Below, one piece after another: positions 1-6,493 of a stretch of 12,627 nt of DNA. Numbering within the stretch: the stretch's first letter is position 1; each line of letters opens with the position of its first letter. A program made the translations under genes and the position numbers. The notes beneath the pieces were generated by a model, which searched no databases, was not told where the DNA came from, and was given only the letters and a program-made list of their open reading frames with translations. Source of the stretch: an uncultured Actinoplanes sp. (GTDB lineage Bacteria > Actinomycetota > Actinomycetes > Mycobacteriales > Micromonosporaceae); NCBI GenBank assembly GCA_934667465.1, contig CAKUMG010000076.1, forward strand, positions 1-12,627. Direction: 5' to 3'.

Positions 1-1
1 G

Positions 2-256
2 GCCCACGCCGCCGGGCTGCACGACGTCACCGCGGGCTCCAGCACGTGGTGCTTCGCGACGGACGAGGACCGCGCGTGGTGGGGCGGCATGTGGGCCGAG
101 CGCATCCAGAAGTCCGCGATGGCCGGCCAGGCCCTGGCCTCCGGCGCCGCCGACCAGGCCACGCTCGACCGCATCTCCGCGGGCTGGCGACGCTGGTCGG
201 CAGACCCGGACGGCTGGATGTCACTCCTGCACGGCGAGCTCCTCATCCGCGTCTGA
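2..256 (+). CDS. SAM-dependent methyltransferase, C-terminal part (5' truncated by window edge)
   Basis: An open frame runs in from base 2 and ends at TGA 254-256, giving 84 residues. The peptide has the typical tail of small actinobacterial class I SAM-dependent methyltransferases (UbiE-like): an STWCFAT segment, then WWGGMWAERI, a helical stretch, and a WMSLLHGELLIRV end. The Rossmann/SAM-binding half lies outside the window, so no cofactor motif is visible and the substrate cannot be guessed. The next gene is convergent, and a GC-rich hairpin follows 12 bases after the stop. The family call rests on recognising the C-terminal pattern only; that this is a real coding end is fairly sure. Confidence 0.75.
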   Translation, partial: AHAAGLHDVTAGSSTWCFATDEDRAWWGGMWAERIQKSAMAGQALASGAADQATLDRISAGWRRWSADPDGWMSLLHGELLIRV

Positions 257-268
257 GCCCAGCGACAC

Positions 269-288
269 GCGCGGCACTCACGCCGCGC
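269..288. terminator. Hairpin between convergent genes, possible terminator
   Basis: A perfect 7-bp stem (GCGCGGC / GCCGCGC) with a 6-base loop starts 12 bases after the methyltransferase stop. It sits in the 117-bp gap between two convergent genes. There is no T-tract, as is common for actinobacterial hairpin terminators. Its role is inferred from position. Confidence 0.4.
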
Positions 289-292
289 ACGT

Positions 293-328
293 CACCACCA
301 CGCGCATCATCACCACGCGCATCACCAC
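293..328. repeat. Short 15-bp tandem repeat in the intergenic gap
   Basis: About two and a half copies of a 15-base unit (CACCACGCGCATCAT and variants) lie at 293-328, between the 3' ends of the methyltransferase and DJ-1-like genes. The 12 bases CACCACGCGCAT are identical at 296-307 and 311-322. It is simple low-complexity DNA with no evident function. Confidence 0.6.
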
Positions 329-373
329 CTCCCGTCACCTCCGCAGGCGTCACCACCGCACGCGCCATCCGGC

Positions 374-1051
374 TCAGGCGAGCTTCTCCAGCAACGCGGT
401 GGCGACGGCCGCGGACGACGCGGGGTTCTGCCCGGTGACGAGCCCCCGGTCGACCTGCACGTGCGAGGCCCACGGCGCGCCGGCGACAACCTCGAGACCG
501 GCAGCCTTGAGCCGGTCCTCGAGCAGCCACGGCGCCTTGTCCGCAAGCCCGGCCTGCGTCTCCTCCTCGTTGGTGAAGGCGGTGACGGTGTACCCGGCGA
601 ACGCGTTGCCGCCGCTCGCCTCGGTGGCCGCCAGCAACGCGGCCGGGCCGTGGCAGACCACCCCGAGCGGAGTGCCACCCGCGAGCGCCCCGGCCAGCAG
701 CGCGCCGGATGTCGCGTCGACGGCGAGGTCCTCCATCGGGCCGTGCCCACCGGGCACGTACACCGCGGCGTAGTCGGCGAGGTCGACACCGGCCAGGTCG
801 ACGGGGTGCTGGAACTCGGGGGCCGTGGCGATGACCTGGCGCAGCCTGGCCGCGTCGTCACCGCCGAGGCTGCCCTCGTCGACCGGGGAGACGACCCCGC
901 CCGGCGTCGCGACGACGACCTCGTGGCCCGCGGCCTTGAACGCCTCGTACGGGACGACGGCCTCCTCGGCCCAGAAGCCGGTCGGGTGCTTCGTGCCGTC
1001 CGCGAGGGTCCAGAAGTCGGCGGCGGTCATGACGAACAGAATCGTGGACAT
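374..1051 (-). CDS. DJ-1/PfpI family protein, Hsp31/glyoxalase III-like
   Basis: The protein has 225 residues, from ATG 1051 to TGA 374. It shows the DJ-1/PfpI (class I glutamine amidotransferase-like) fold signatures: an N-terminal beta strand STILFVMTA, Glu29/Glu30 in GFWAEE, GHEVVVATPGG, VYVPGGHGPMEDL, and the nucleophile elbow GVVCHGPAALL with Cys133-His134. An acidic residue near 30 followed by a Cys-His pair is the arrangement of Hsp31-type members. These include glutathione-independent glyoxalases and chaperone-like proteins that act on methylglyoxal or damaged proteins in the cytoplasm. The reaction here is inferred from family. An upstream in-frame extension is possible, but it is Arg-rich and lacks a family match, so the ATG opening the conserved strand is preferred. 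It lies 68 bp downstream of the M15 peptidase on the same strand and may be cotranscribed with it. Confidence 0.88.
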   Translation of the reverse strand: MSTILFVMTAADFWTLADGTKHPTGFWAEEAVVPYEAFKAAGHEVVVATPGGVVSPVDEGSLGGDDAARLRQVIATAPEFQHPVDLAGVDLADYAAVYVPGGHGPMEDLAVDATSGALLAGALAGGTPLGVVCHGPAALLAATEASGGNAFAGYTVTAFTNEEETQAGLADKAPWLLEDRLKAAGLEVVAGAPWASHVQVDRGLVTGQNPASSAAVATALLEKLA

Positions 1052-1119
1052 GCCTCGACCGTAGGCCGGAGCCGCGCCGACCGGCCACCGGTGATCACCG
1101 CCGGAAGCGCGCCCGGGCG

Positions 1120-1752
1120 TCAGGCGGACTTGGGCTTGTAGGCCCAGTGCCACGGCTCCCGCGGCACGTTCTCCACGAACCCGTACTTCTCGCCGTTCTC
1201 GCGCATCCACTTCTGCGCCTTGTTGTTCAGGTCGAGGTCGGTGGCCATGCCCCAGCCGTGCTCGCTGGTGCCGGGCTTGGCCGCGAACCCGCCCTGCGAG
1301 TAGAGGCCCTTGCGCCTGACGAGATCGACCTGCTCCTCGTACGGGCGGTAGGAATCGGTGATGCCGATGTGCACACCCTGCGCCTTGGCGTCCTTGATCA
1401 TCCGGTCGAGCGACTCCGCCGCCGGCGCCCAGAGCTTGTGGCCGGTGTCGCCGACCTTGCCCAGCGCGTTCGCCGGGATCTTGCCGTTGCCGTAGCCGGC
1501 CAGCTCGGTCGGGATGCCCTTACTGTTCAGCGAGTAGCTCTTGTTCGCCGCTGCGGCCGGGGGCGCGGACTGCGCACTGATCGCGTTCTGCAGGGTGGAG
1601 GCGAACGCGGCTCCGGAGGCGGACGACCCACCGGCCGCGGCACCCGGGGCCGCCGTCGTGCTGCCCGCGGTCTTGGTGACCTGCTGGGTCTGCATAGCGA
1701 TCATCCGGCTCTGGATGCTGGCGATCCTGTTGTTGACGCCCTCGATCCCCAC
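1120..1752 (-). CDS. M15 family zinc peptidase (VanY/D,D-carboxypeptidase-like)
   Basis: The C-terminal half is a clear peptidase M15B/VanY domain that would cleave D-Ala-containing peptidoglycan stem peptides. With the start at GTG 1752 (210 residues) the motifs are SYRPYEEQ at 134-141, SEHGWGMATDLDL at 163-175 with Zn ligands His165 and Asp172, and REPWHW with catalytic Glu199 and third ligand His202. All catalytic residues are present. The first 60 residues are a short helix (GVNNRIASIQSRM) and an Ala/Ser/Gly-rich linker. There is no signal peptide. This kind of N-terminus recalls enzymes of actinobacterial flagellar clusters, which is a weak resemblance, and no flagellar gene is in the window. 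GTG 1752 is chosen because GGGGG lies 7 bases upstream. GTG 1782 would add ten residues and has no good ribosome site. Confidence 0.9.
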   Translation of the reverse strand: MGIEGVNNRIASIQSRMIAMQTQQVTKTAGSTTAAPGAAAGGSSASGAAFASTLQNAISAQSAPPAAAANKSYSLNSKGIPTELAGYGNGKIPANALGKVGDTGHKLWAPAAESLDRMIKDAKAQGVHIGITDSYRPYEEQVDLVRRKGLYSQGGFAAKPGTSEHGWGMATDLDLNNKAQKWMRENGEKYGFVENVPREPWHWAYKPKSA

Positions 1753-1780
1753 CGCGATCCCCCGCTTGCTCGGCTTCGGC

Positions 1781-1849
1781 ACCGGGAAAGGCCCGGTCCG
1801 GTCCCGTGTCTGTTCGGCGCAACCGGAGGATCGCTGAGTGGCAACCGGA
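1781..1849 (-). promoter_or_regulatory. Leader hairpin and paired direct repeat upstream of the M15 gene
   Basis: In the 100 bp between ribA and the M15 gene, the bases GCAACCGGA occur twice (1819-1827 and 1841-1849), 22 bp or about two helical turns apart. Nearer the gene there is a perfect 6-bp hairpin, ACCGGG / CCCGGT with a 5-base loop (1781-1797). No clear -35/-10 could be assigned. The repeats could be activator sites or chance; the hairpin would lie in the transcript leader if the start codon is at 1752. Confidence 0.3.
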
Positions 1850-1852
1850 AAG

Positions 1853-2467
1853 TCACACCGCCAGCGGCAGGTCGATCGTGTGCGCGGTGTGGGCGATCTT
1901 GGCCTGCAGGTAGCGCACGTTGGCCGCGGACGCGTGTACGCCCGTCGGCAGCACGTGGCGCACGCCGACGCCGAGACCCCGCAGCTGGGTGGCCTTGTCC
2001 GGGTTGTTGGTGAGCAGGTCGGCGGTGGTGACGCCGAGCGTGGTCAGCATCTGCGCCGCGGCGGTGTAGTCGCGTTCGTCGTCGGCGTGCCCGAGCGCCC
2101 GGTTCGCCTCGTACGTGTCCATGCCGAGATCCTGCAACGCGTACGCGTCGAGCTTGCTGTAGAGGCCGATCCCCCGGCCCTCCTGGCGCAGGTAGAGCAG
2201 CCAGCCGCCGGCCTCGGTGATCCGCTCGGCGGCCTCGCGCAGCTGCGGGCCGCAGTCGCAGCGCTGCGAGCCGAAGACGTCGCCGGTGAGGCACTCGGAG
2301 TGTGGTCGCACCAGCGGCACCGCCGCGTTCGCCACGTCGCCGAGGCCGAGCGCGAGGTGCTCCTTGCCGTCGGCGAGGTTGTGGAACGTTACGACCTCGG
2401 CGGTGGTGCGGTACCCGTCCGCGAACGCGAGCGGGACGGTGACGCGGCTACGGACGCCCAGCGACAT
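1853..2467 (-). CDS. ribA: GTP cyclohydrolase II (stand-alone RibA)
   Basis: This is a 204-residue GTP cyclohydrolase II, the first step of riboflavin synthesis (GTP to 2,5-diamino-6-ribosylamino-4-pyrimidinone phosphate, formate and pyrophosphate). The three zinc cysteines are present in RPHSECLTGD-FGSQRCDCG (Cys59, Cys70, Cys72). The catalytic loop LRQEGRGIGL lies at 93-102 and the GTP-binding LTNNPDK at 152-158. Its length matches mono-functional E. coli-type RibA, with no fused DHBP synthase (RibB) domain. ATG 2467 is preceded by a perfect AAGGAG (2478-2473) five bases away. No other riboflavin gene is nearby and I see no FMN riboswitch. The leader instead holds overlapping dyads (see 2483-2530), which suggests a dedicated repressor-controlled copy. 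Confidence 0.96.
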   Translation of the reverse strand: MSLGVRSRVTVPLAFADGYRTTAEVVTFHNLADGKEHLALGLGDVANAAVPLVRPHSECLTGDVFGSQRCDCGPQLREAAERITEAGGWLLYLRQEGRGIGLYSKLDAYALQDLGMDTYEANRALGHADDERDYTAAAQMLTTLGVTTADLLTNNPDKATQLRGLGVGVRHVLPTGVHASAANVRYLQAKIAHTAHTIDLPLAV

Positions 2468-2473
2468 GAGAAC

Positions 2474-2530
2474 TCCTTAAGCACTTGACGCTTCAAGTAC
2501 GGATCGACCGTACAGCGCACTTGTTAAGGA
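2474..2530 (-). promoter_or_regulatory. Nested inverted repeats in the ribA promoter/leader
   Basis: The 89 bp between ribA and the upstream membrane-protein gene hold three symmetric elements. First, ACTTGA-CGCT-TCAAGT (2483-2498) is a perfect 6-4-6 dyad. Second, GTACGG-ATCGA-CCGTAC (2497-2513) is a perfect 6-5-6 dyad that shares two bases with the first. Third, an outer pair TCCTTAA (2474-2480) / TTAAGGA (2524-2530) encloses both and includes the ribosome-binding site. GCACTTG also recurs directly at 2481-2487 and 2517-2523. The ACTTGA/TCAAGT dyad has the size and symmetry of a winged-helix (MarR-like) operator, which is inference. No clean -35/-10 pair could be fixed. Confidence 0.55.
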
Positions 2531-2556
2531 ATCCACGAGCTGAACGTCACAACGGA

Positions 2557-3705
2557 TCAAGAAATCCCGGACGGAATCGTGGCCGGCTCCCGCACGTCGT
2601 TGCCCTCGATGCGGTCGCGGACCTCCAGATCGAGCTCCGAGATGCGGTCGCTGCGGTTCGGCAGCAGGTTCGTGACCAGCACCAGGAGACAGCCGATGCC
2701 CGCATAGAGGCTGAGCACGAGCAGGTGCCGGTCGAGCGGCGCGGTGGGGAAATACAGGTTGTCCCGGACCGCCTGCACGCCCGCGCCGGTCGGCAGGTTC
2801 TCCCCCAGGATCCGGCCGAACGCGGGGAGGAACTCGGGCAGGATGCTGGCTCCCGAGATGACCGTGCCGAACGTGAAGTAGAGGGCACCGAGCAGCGCGC
2901 CGCCGGGGCCGAACAGCGACACCGCCCCGGCCGTCGATCCGGTGATCGCGAGCGAGACCAGGGCGAAGATGCCGAACATCCCCCACTGATCGGCGCCGAC
3001 CCCGACGCCGAACCAGCTCATCGACCAGAGCACCGCGGCCGCGCCGGCCAGCGCATAGACGATCAGCGTCGCCAGGTGGGCCAGTCCGCGCCGCCAGGAG
3101 CGGCGGGTACGCGGGATGAGCCGGCCGAGCCCGAGCGACGCGATCGTCCCGCCGAGCGCGAGCGCCTGGGTGAGGAACCCGAGCGAGGCGCCGTTGACGT
3201 CGTCGGCGGGCAGCGGCACGACGTCCGTGATCGGCGGCGGCGTGGCCAGCAGCTTCGCCTGGGCGACCGAGATCGTGTCGTTCTCCGCGGCGAGCGCGGC
3301 CATCTGCTGCTCGTTCTGCTGCGCGATCACGGTGGTGTAGGTCGAGCGGAGCAGGGCGGCGGCCGTCGAGCCGGCGGCACCCGCGACGTAGAGGTGCGGC
3401 TGGACGCCGGTCACGTCGACCCCGCCGTACACGTCCCGGACCTTCATCCCGATCTGCAGCGCCGGGACGGTGTCGTAGAGCTGGACCCGGAACACGTCGT
3501 TGCGCTCCAGCAGCTCGATGATCGCGTCCTTCTTCTCCACCGTGGTGACCAGCCCCACCGGGACGTCGTGCGGGGTGGCCTTGTGTCCCATGCCCAAGTA
3601 GTAGGCGGTCAGCCCCAGCTGCACCACCGCACCCGCCAGGCACACGACGAGGGCGAAGCGGCGGAACTGGCGCACCGACGTGATGGGAGCGTCCTGGTCG
3701 GCCAT
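2557..3705 (-). CDS. Six-helix integral membrane protein, ABC-2/YhgE-like topology
   Basis: The protein has 382 residues from ATG 3705, which is preceded by GGAAG at a good distance. One transmembrane helix (about 17-38) is followed by a roughly 130-residue extracytoplasmic region (about 40-170). That region includes the stretch STYTTVIAQQNEQQMAALAAENDT, split here as STYTTVIAQQ and NEQQMAALAAENDT. Five more helices follow (about 172-195, 207-229, 241-262, 266-287, 327-348) and a charged cytoplasmic tail rich in Arg/Asp/Glu. One helix, a large outside domain and five clustered helices is the layout of YhgE/Pip-like and DUF3533/ABC-2 permease-type proteins, many of which work in export or cell-envelope processes. 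I see no ATP-binding partner gene. The next gene, ribA, is 89 bp downstream on the same strand. Function is unassigned. Confidence 0.8.
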   Translation of the reverse strand: MADQDAPITSVRQFRRFALVVCLAGAVVQLGLTAYYLGMGHKATPHDVPVGLVTTVEKKDAIIELLERNDVFRVQLYDTVPALQIGMKVRDVYGGVDVTGVQPHLYVAGAAGSTAAALLRSTYTTVIAQQNEQQMAALAAENDTISVAQAKLLATPPPITDVVPLPADDVNGASLGFLTQALALGGTIASLGLGRLIPRTRRSWRRGLAHLATLIVYALAGAAAVLWSMSWFGVGVGADQWGMFGIFALVSLAITGSTAGAVSLFGPGGALLGALYFTFGTVISGASILPEFLPAFGRILGENLPTGAGVQAVRDNLYFPTAPLDRHLLVLSLYAGIGCLLVLVTNLLPNRSDRISELDLEVRDRIEGNDVREPATIPSGIS

Positions 3706-3760
3706 GCTTCCAGCATCGCGGACATCTCCCGCGCATGCGGACGTTTCACCCCAGCCCGCG

Positions 3761-3938
3761 TAACGTGACGGGCCCCGCGACGCCACCACGCTCATAACGT
3801 GACACAGCCCAGACGACCCCCTCGGCTGTGTGACGTGACACGGTTGGACGGCCGTCCCGGGCGTGTGACGTCACACCACCGAGCAGACCTGGGCATGTGA
3901 CGTGACACCACCGAGCAGACCCGGCGGTGACGTGACAC
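3761..3938. repeat. Array of six spaced TGACGTGACAC motifs
   Basis: The 236-bp gap between the LysR stop and the membrane-protein start holds T(G/A)ACGTGACAC or one-base variants starting at 3761, 3795, 3831, 3866, 3898 and 3928, that is every 30-36 bp. The fourth copy lies in a perfect 14-bp palindrome, GTGTGACGTCACAC (3863-3876). The third is one base off that palindrome (GTGTGACGTGACAC, 3828-3841). The last two units also share the following CACCGAGCAGACC. Spacings are not multiples of three, so the array is not a coding repeat. It is either a decayed minisatellite or an operator array in front of the membrane-protein gene. Confidence 0.75.
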
Positions 3939-3941
3939 CGC

Positions 3942-4841
3942 TCAGAAGGCCGCGTCCGGCCGTAGGTGGTCGTCGACCATGGCGAGCAGCGCCCGGGTCG
4001 CGGCGCTGGGAGCGCGCACCGCGGAGGTGGCGACGCCGAGCGCCCAGTCCAGCTCGGCACCGGCCAGCGGCCGCAGGACGACATCGAGCCCCTCCGGCAC
4101 CGCGAACCGGGGCAGCACGGCGACGCCCAGCCCATGAGCCACGTACGCCGCGCCCGTCGTGATGTCGATGACCTCGAGCGCGACGTGCCGCTCCACCCCC
4201 GCGGCGGCAAACGCCCGGTCGACGACGGCGCGGTTGCCGAACCCGGCCGGGAAGTCGACGAACTCCTCGCCCGCCAGGTCGGCGATCGTCACCGCGTCCC
4301 GCCCCGCCAGCCGGTGCGCGGCCGGCAGGACAAGTTCCAGGGGCCGCCGGAAGAGCTGCCGCAGCCGTACGCCGTGCGGCACCCGCCCCGGCACCGACAC
4401 GATCGCGAGGTCGAGGCTTCCGTCGGTGAGCGCATCGACCAGCCCGCCCGAGCCCCGGGTGGAGAGCGTCAGCTGCAGCCGCACCTCCGGATGGGTCCGG
4501 TGGAAGGCACCGAGCAGCCCCGGCAGGTCGACGAGCCCGATCGACGACAACGTCCCGATCCGCAGCGTGCCCCGCAGCCCGCCGCGCACCTCGTCCACGG
4601 CGTCGCGGGCGGCGCGGGCCGCGTCGAGCGTGGCCGGGGCACGCGGCAGCAGGGCCGCGCCGGCGTCGGTCAGCGCCACCCGCTTCGACGTCCGTTCCAG
4701 CAGCGCGGCCCCCAGCTCGCGCTCCAGCGCCTTGATCGACGCGGAGACGCCGGACTGGACCACGTGCAGCCGGGCGGCGGCCCGGGTGAAGCTGCGCTCG
4801 TCCGCGACAGCGACGAAGTACTCGAGATGCCGGAGTTCCAC
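3942..4841 (-). CDS. LysR family transcriptional regulator
   Basis: The protein has 299 residues from GTG 4841. Residues 2-60 form the LysR winged helix-turn-helix (LRHLEYFVAVADERSF, TRAAARLHVVQSGVSASI, then KALERELGAALLERTSKRV). Residues from about 90 to 290 form the periplasmic-binding-protein-like effector domain, starting with LRIGTLSSIGLVDLPGLL. It is divergent from an MFS transporter with an 82-bp shared spacer. That is the classic arrangement in which the LysR protein controls itself and the neighbouring exporter in response to a small molecule. The start has no obvious Shine-Dalgarno sequence, so the message may be leaderless or the start slightly different. The ligand cannot be told from sequence. 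Confidence 0.93.
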   Translation of the reverse strand: MELRHLEYFVAVADERSFTRAAARLHVVQSGVSASIKALERELGAALLERTSKRVALTDAGAALLPRAPATLDAARAARDAVDEVRGGLRGTLRIGTLSSIGLVDLPGLLGAFHRTHPEVRLQLTLSTRGSGGLVDALTDGSLDLAIVSVPGRVPHGVRLRQLFRRPLELVLPAAHRLAGRDAVTIADLAGEEFVDFPAGFGNRAVVDRAFAAAGVERHVALEVIDITTGAAYVAHGLGVAVLPRFAVPEGLDVVLRPLAGAELDWALGVATSAVRAPSAATRALLAMVDDHLRPDAAF

Positions 4842-4875
4842 GGCGCTGACTATCGCATCCGGTGCTAGTTCCGTG

Positions 4876-4914
4876 CATCAATCTTCGTTGGTGTTGATGG
4901 GTGTAGCGATACAC
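4876..4914. promoter_or_regulatory. Two dyads in the LysR-MFS divergent spacer
   Basis: CATCAA-N12-TTGATG (4876-4899) is a perfect 6-bp inverted repeat. Right next to it, GTGTA-GCGA-TACAC (4901-4914) is a perfect 5-4-5 dyad that ends nine bases before the transporter ATG. Both lie between the divergent genes where LysR operators are expected. The second has a TGTA...TACA form more like a LacI- or TetR-type site. Neither matches a textbook T-N11-A box exactly. Assignment to the LysR protein is inference. Confidence 0.5.
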
Positions 4915-4923
4915 GCTGACGGC

Positions 4924-6165
4924 ATGACCATGACAGCCGCGCCCGCTTCCCCGCGCATCGTCCCGGCTCCCACCGGATCACCCCGGCACGGCGCCGGCTT
5001 CTGGCTGATCGCCGCGACGTTCCTGGTCGCGATGGCCTTCTCGACCGTCCCGACGCCGCTCTACCCGATCTACCAGGCCGTGGACGGCTTCTCGCCGGTC
5101 ACGGTCACCGTCGTCTTCGCCGTGTACGCGGTCGGGGTGGTCACCAGCCTCCTGCTCGCGGGCCACGTCTCGGACTGGGCCGGCCGGCGCCGCGTCCTGA
5201 TCCCGGCGCTCGGGCTCGAGGCCGCCGCCGCGGTGCTGTTCCTCGCCTGGCCCGCCCTGCCCGGGCTGCTCGTCGCCCGGTTCCTCACCGGCCTGGGCGT
5301 CGGCATGATCACGGCAACCGCCACCGCGTACCTGCTCGAACTGCACGCCGCCCACCGCCCGGGCGCCGGCCGCGGCCGGTTCGAGCTGATCTCCGCCCCC
5401 GCCAACCTCGGCGGGCTCGGCGCCGGCACGCTGGTCGCCGGCGCGCTCGCCCAGTTCGTCACGGCTCCGCTGCGGACGCCGTACCTCGTCTTCCTGGTTC
5501 TCCTGCTGCTCGGCATGGCCGCGGTGGCGCTGTCGCCGGAAACCGTCGCCCGGCCGCACCGGCGCCCGGCCTACCGCCCGCAGCGCATCCGCGTCGCCGC
5601 CGCCGACCGCCCCGCGTACGCGGCCTCGGCGCTCGCCGCGTTCACCGCGTTCGCGGTCTTCGGCCTGTTCACCTCGCTCGCCCCGTCGTTCGTGGCCGGC
5701 GCGCTGCACCACCCCGGGCGGCTGCTCGCCGGCGTCGTGGTGTTCGTGGTCTTCGGCGCCGCGGCGGCCGCCCAGGCCTCGTCGAACGGCATCGCCCCGG
5801 CCCGCCGGCTGCCTCTCGGCCTGGCCGCCCAGGCCACCGGCCTGGTGGTCCTCGGCGCGGGCATGGTGCTGCCGAGCCTGGCCCTGTTCCTGATCGGCGG
5901 CGGCGTGGCGGGCGCCGGCGCGGGCCTGCTGTTCAAGTCGGCGGTCGGCACGATCACCGCGACCGCCGCCCCGGAGGTTCGTGGTGAGGCGCTGGCCGGC
6001 CTGTTCCTCATCGCCTACCTGGGGCTGATCGGCCCGGCGCTCGGCCTCGGCATCGCCACGCAGTTCGTCACGGCCACCACCGCGATGCTCGGGTTCAGCG
6101 CGATCCTGCTCGCCCTGCTGGCCGCGACGGCGACCATTTTCGTGGCCTTTTCCCGAAAGGGATGA
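4924..6165 (+). CDS. MFS transporter (drug efflux-like)
   Basis: This is a 413-residue major facilitator superfamily protein with about 12 predicted transmembrane helices, starting near residue 25 (FWLIAATFLVAMAFS). The MFS signature between helices 2 and 3 is clear at about 80-91 (GHVSDWAGRRRV). A second-half helix set runs from about residue 235. The protein would be a proton-coupled inner-membrane exporter or importer; the substrate is not predictable. The divergent LysR gene suggests induction by a ligand. ATG 4924 and ATG 4930 both lack a Shine-Dalgarno sequence. ATG 4898 is an upstream in-frame alternative, but it would place the 4901-4914 dyad inside the coding region. The frame stays open far upstream because it is antisense to the LysR gene. 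Confidence 0.92.
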   Translation: MTMTAAPASPRIVPAPTGSPRHGAGFWLIAATFLVAMAFSTVPTPLYPIYQAVDGFSPVTVTVVFAVYAVGVVTSLLLAGHVSDWAGRRRVLIPALGLEAAAAVLFLAWPALPGLLVARFLTGLGVGMITATATAYLLELHAAHRPGAGRGRFELISAPANLGGLGAGTLVAGALAQFVTAPLRTPYLVFLVLLLLGMAAVALSPETVARPHRRPAYRPQRIRVAAADRPAYAASALAAFTAFAVFGLFTSLAPSFVAGALHHPGRLLAGVVVFVVFGAAAAAQASSNGIAPARRLPLGLAAQATGLVVLGAGMVLPSLALFLIGGGVAGAGAGLLFKSAVGTITATAAPEVRGEALAGLFLIAYLGLIGPALGLGIATQFVTATTAMLGFSAILLALLAATATIFVAFSRKG

Positions 6166-6191
6166 CCCGGTCCGCGAATCCCGCTCGTCCC

Positions 6192-6223
6192 GATCGCGCG
6201 CGGACGATCCCGCCCGCGCGATC
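6192..6223 (+). terminator. Hairpin downstream of the MFS gene
   Basis: A perfect 9-bp stem (GATCGCGCG / CGCGCGATC) with a 14-base loop begins 26 bases after the MFS stop, and is followed by a further partial copy, ATCGCGCGAT. It has no T-tract. It is the best candidate terminator before the next operon. Confidence 0.5.
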
Positions 6224-6350
6224 GCGCGATGAGTGAATCGTCACAACGGAAGCGGTTGTCCAGAAAACGCAATCCGGGCGGAATGCAGCGTCCGATGATC
6301 TACCAGGCACGACGGCCGCCGCGGCCCTCCGCGCCCGGCGTGACCCCCGA

Positions 6351-6421
6351 CAGTGGACTCTTCCGGCCGACCGCGGGTTTTGGCAGGTGAACCATGTGTC
6401 CAGTGAGGACTTTCGCGGCCG
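6351..6421 (+). promoter_or_regulatory. Pair of imperfect GGACT...CGGCC direct repeats, DosR-like
   Basis: Two related sites begin with CAGTG exactly 50 bp apart. One at 6351-6368 reads CAGTGGACTCTTCCGGCC and the other at 6401-6420 contains GAGGACTTTCGCGGCC. Both carry GGACT, then TTC, then CGGCC. The left half resembles the GGGACT half-site of the DosR/DevR (NarL-family) consensus TTSGGGACTWWAGTCCCSAA; the right half is a poor match. The nearer copy ends about 45 bp upstream of the -35, a usual place for an activator. Identity of the regulator is inference. Confidence 0.35.
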
Positions 6422-6464
6422 TGACAGCTTCATGACCCAGAAAGGCCCGGCCCCGATGCGACGG

Positions 6465-6493
6465 TTGACGTGCAAGTTGCATACTCATAGTGT
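6465..6493 (+). promoter_or_regulatory. Sigma70-type promoter with an internal dyad for the GAPDH-like operon
   Basis: TTGACG (6465-6470) and TAGTGT (6488-6493) are separated by exactly 17 bases, a good housekeeping-sigma promoter. The spacer starts with the perfect dyad TGCAA-G-TTGCA (6471-6481), directly after the -35, where a bound repressor would block RNA polymerase. Transcription would begin near 6500, about 90 bases before the start codon. Confidence 0.65.

Noticed and set aside
46..1141. Long open frames on the plus strand opposite the DJ-1 and M15 genes
   Set aside because: They are antisense shadows typical of high-GC coding DNA, with Arg/Pro-rich translations and no family features.
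2468..2556. FMN riboswitch in front of ribA
   Set aside because: The spacer is only 89 bp, and the conserved FMN-aptamer blocks are not visible. The structure consists of simple dyads.
3761..3938. CRISPR array
   Set aside because: The repeat is only 11 bp and degenerate, spacers vary from about 19 to 25 bases and two are related to each other, and no cas gene is present.
3746..4210. Peptide repeats (GVTSH/LLGG type) read from the minus strand of the repeat array
   Set aside because: The unit spacing changes by one or two bases between copies, so the frame is not kept. This is non-coding repeat DNA.
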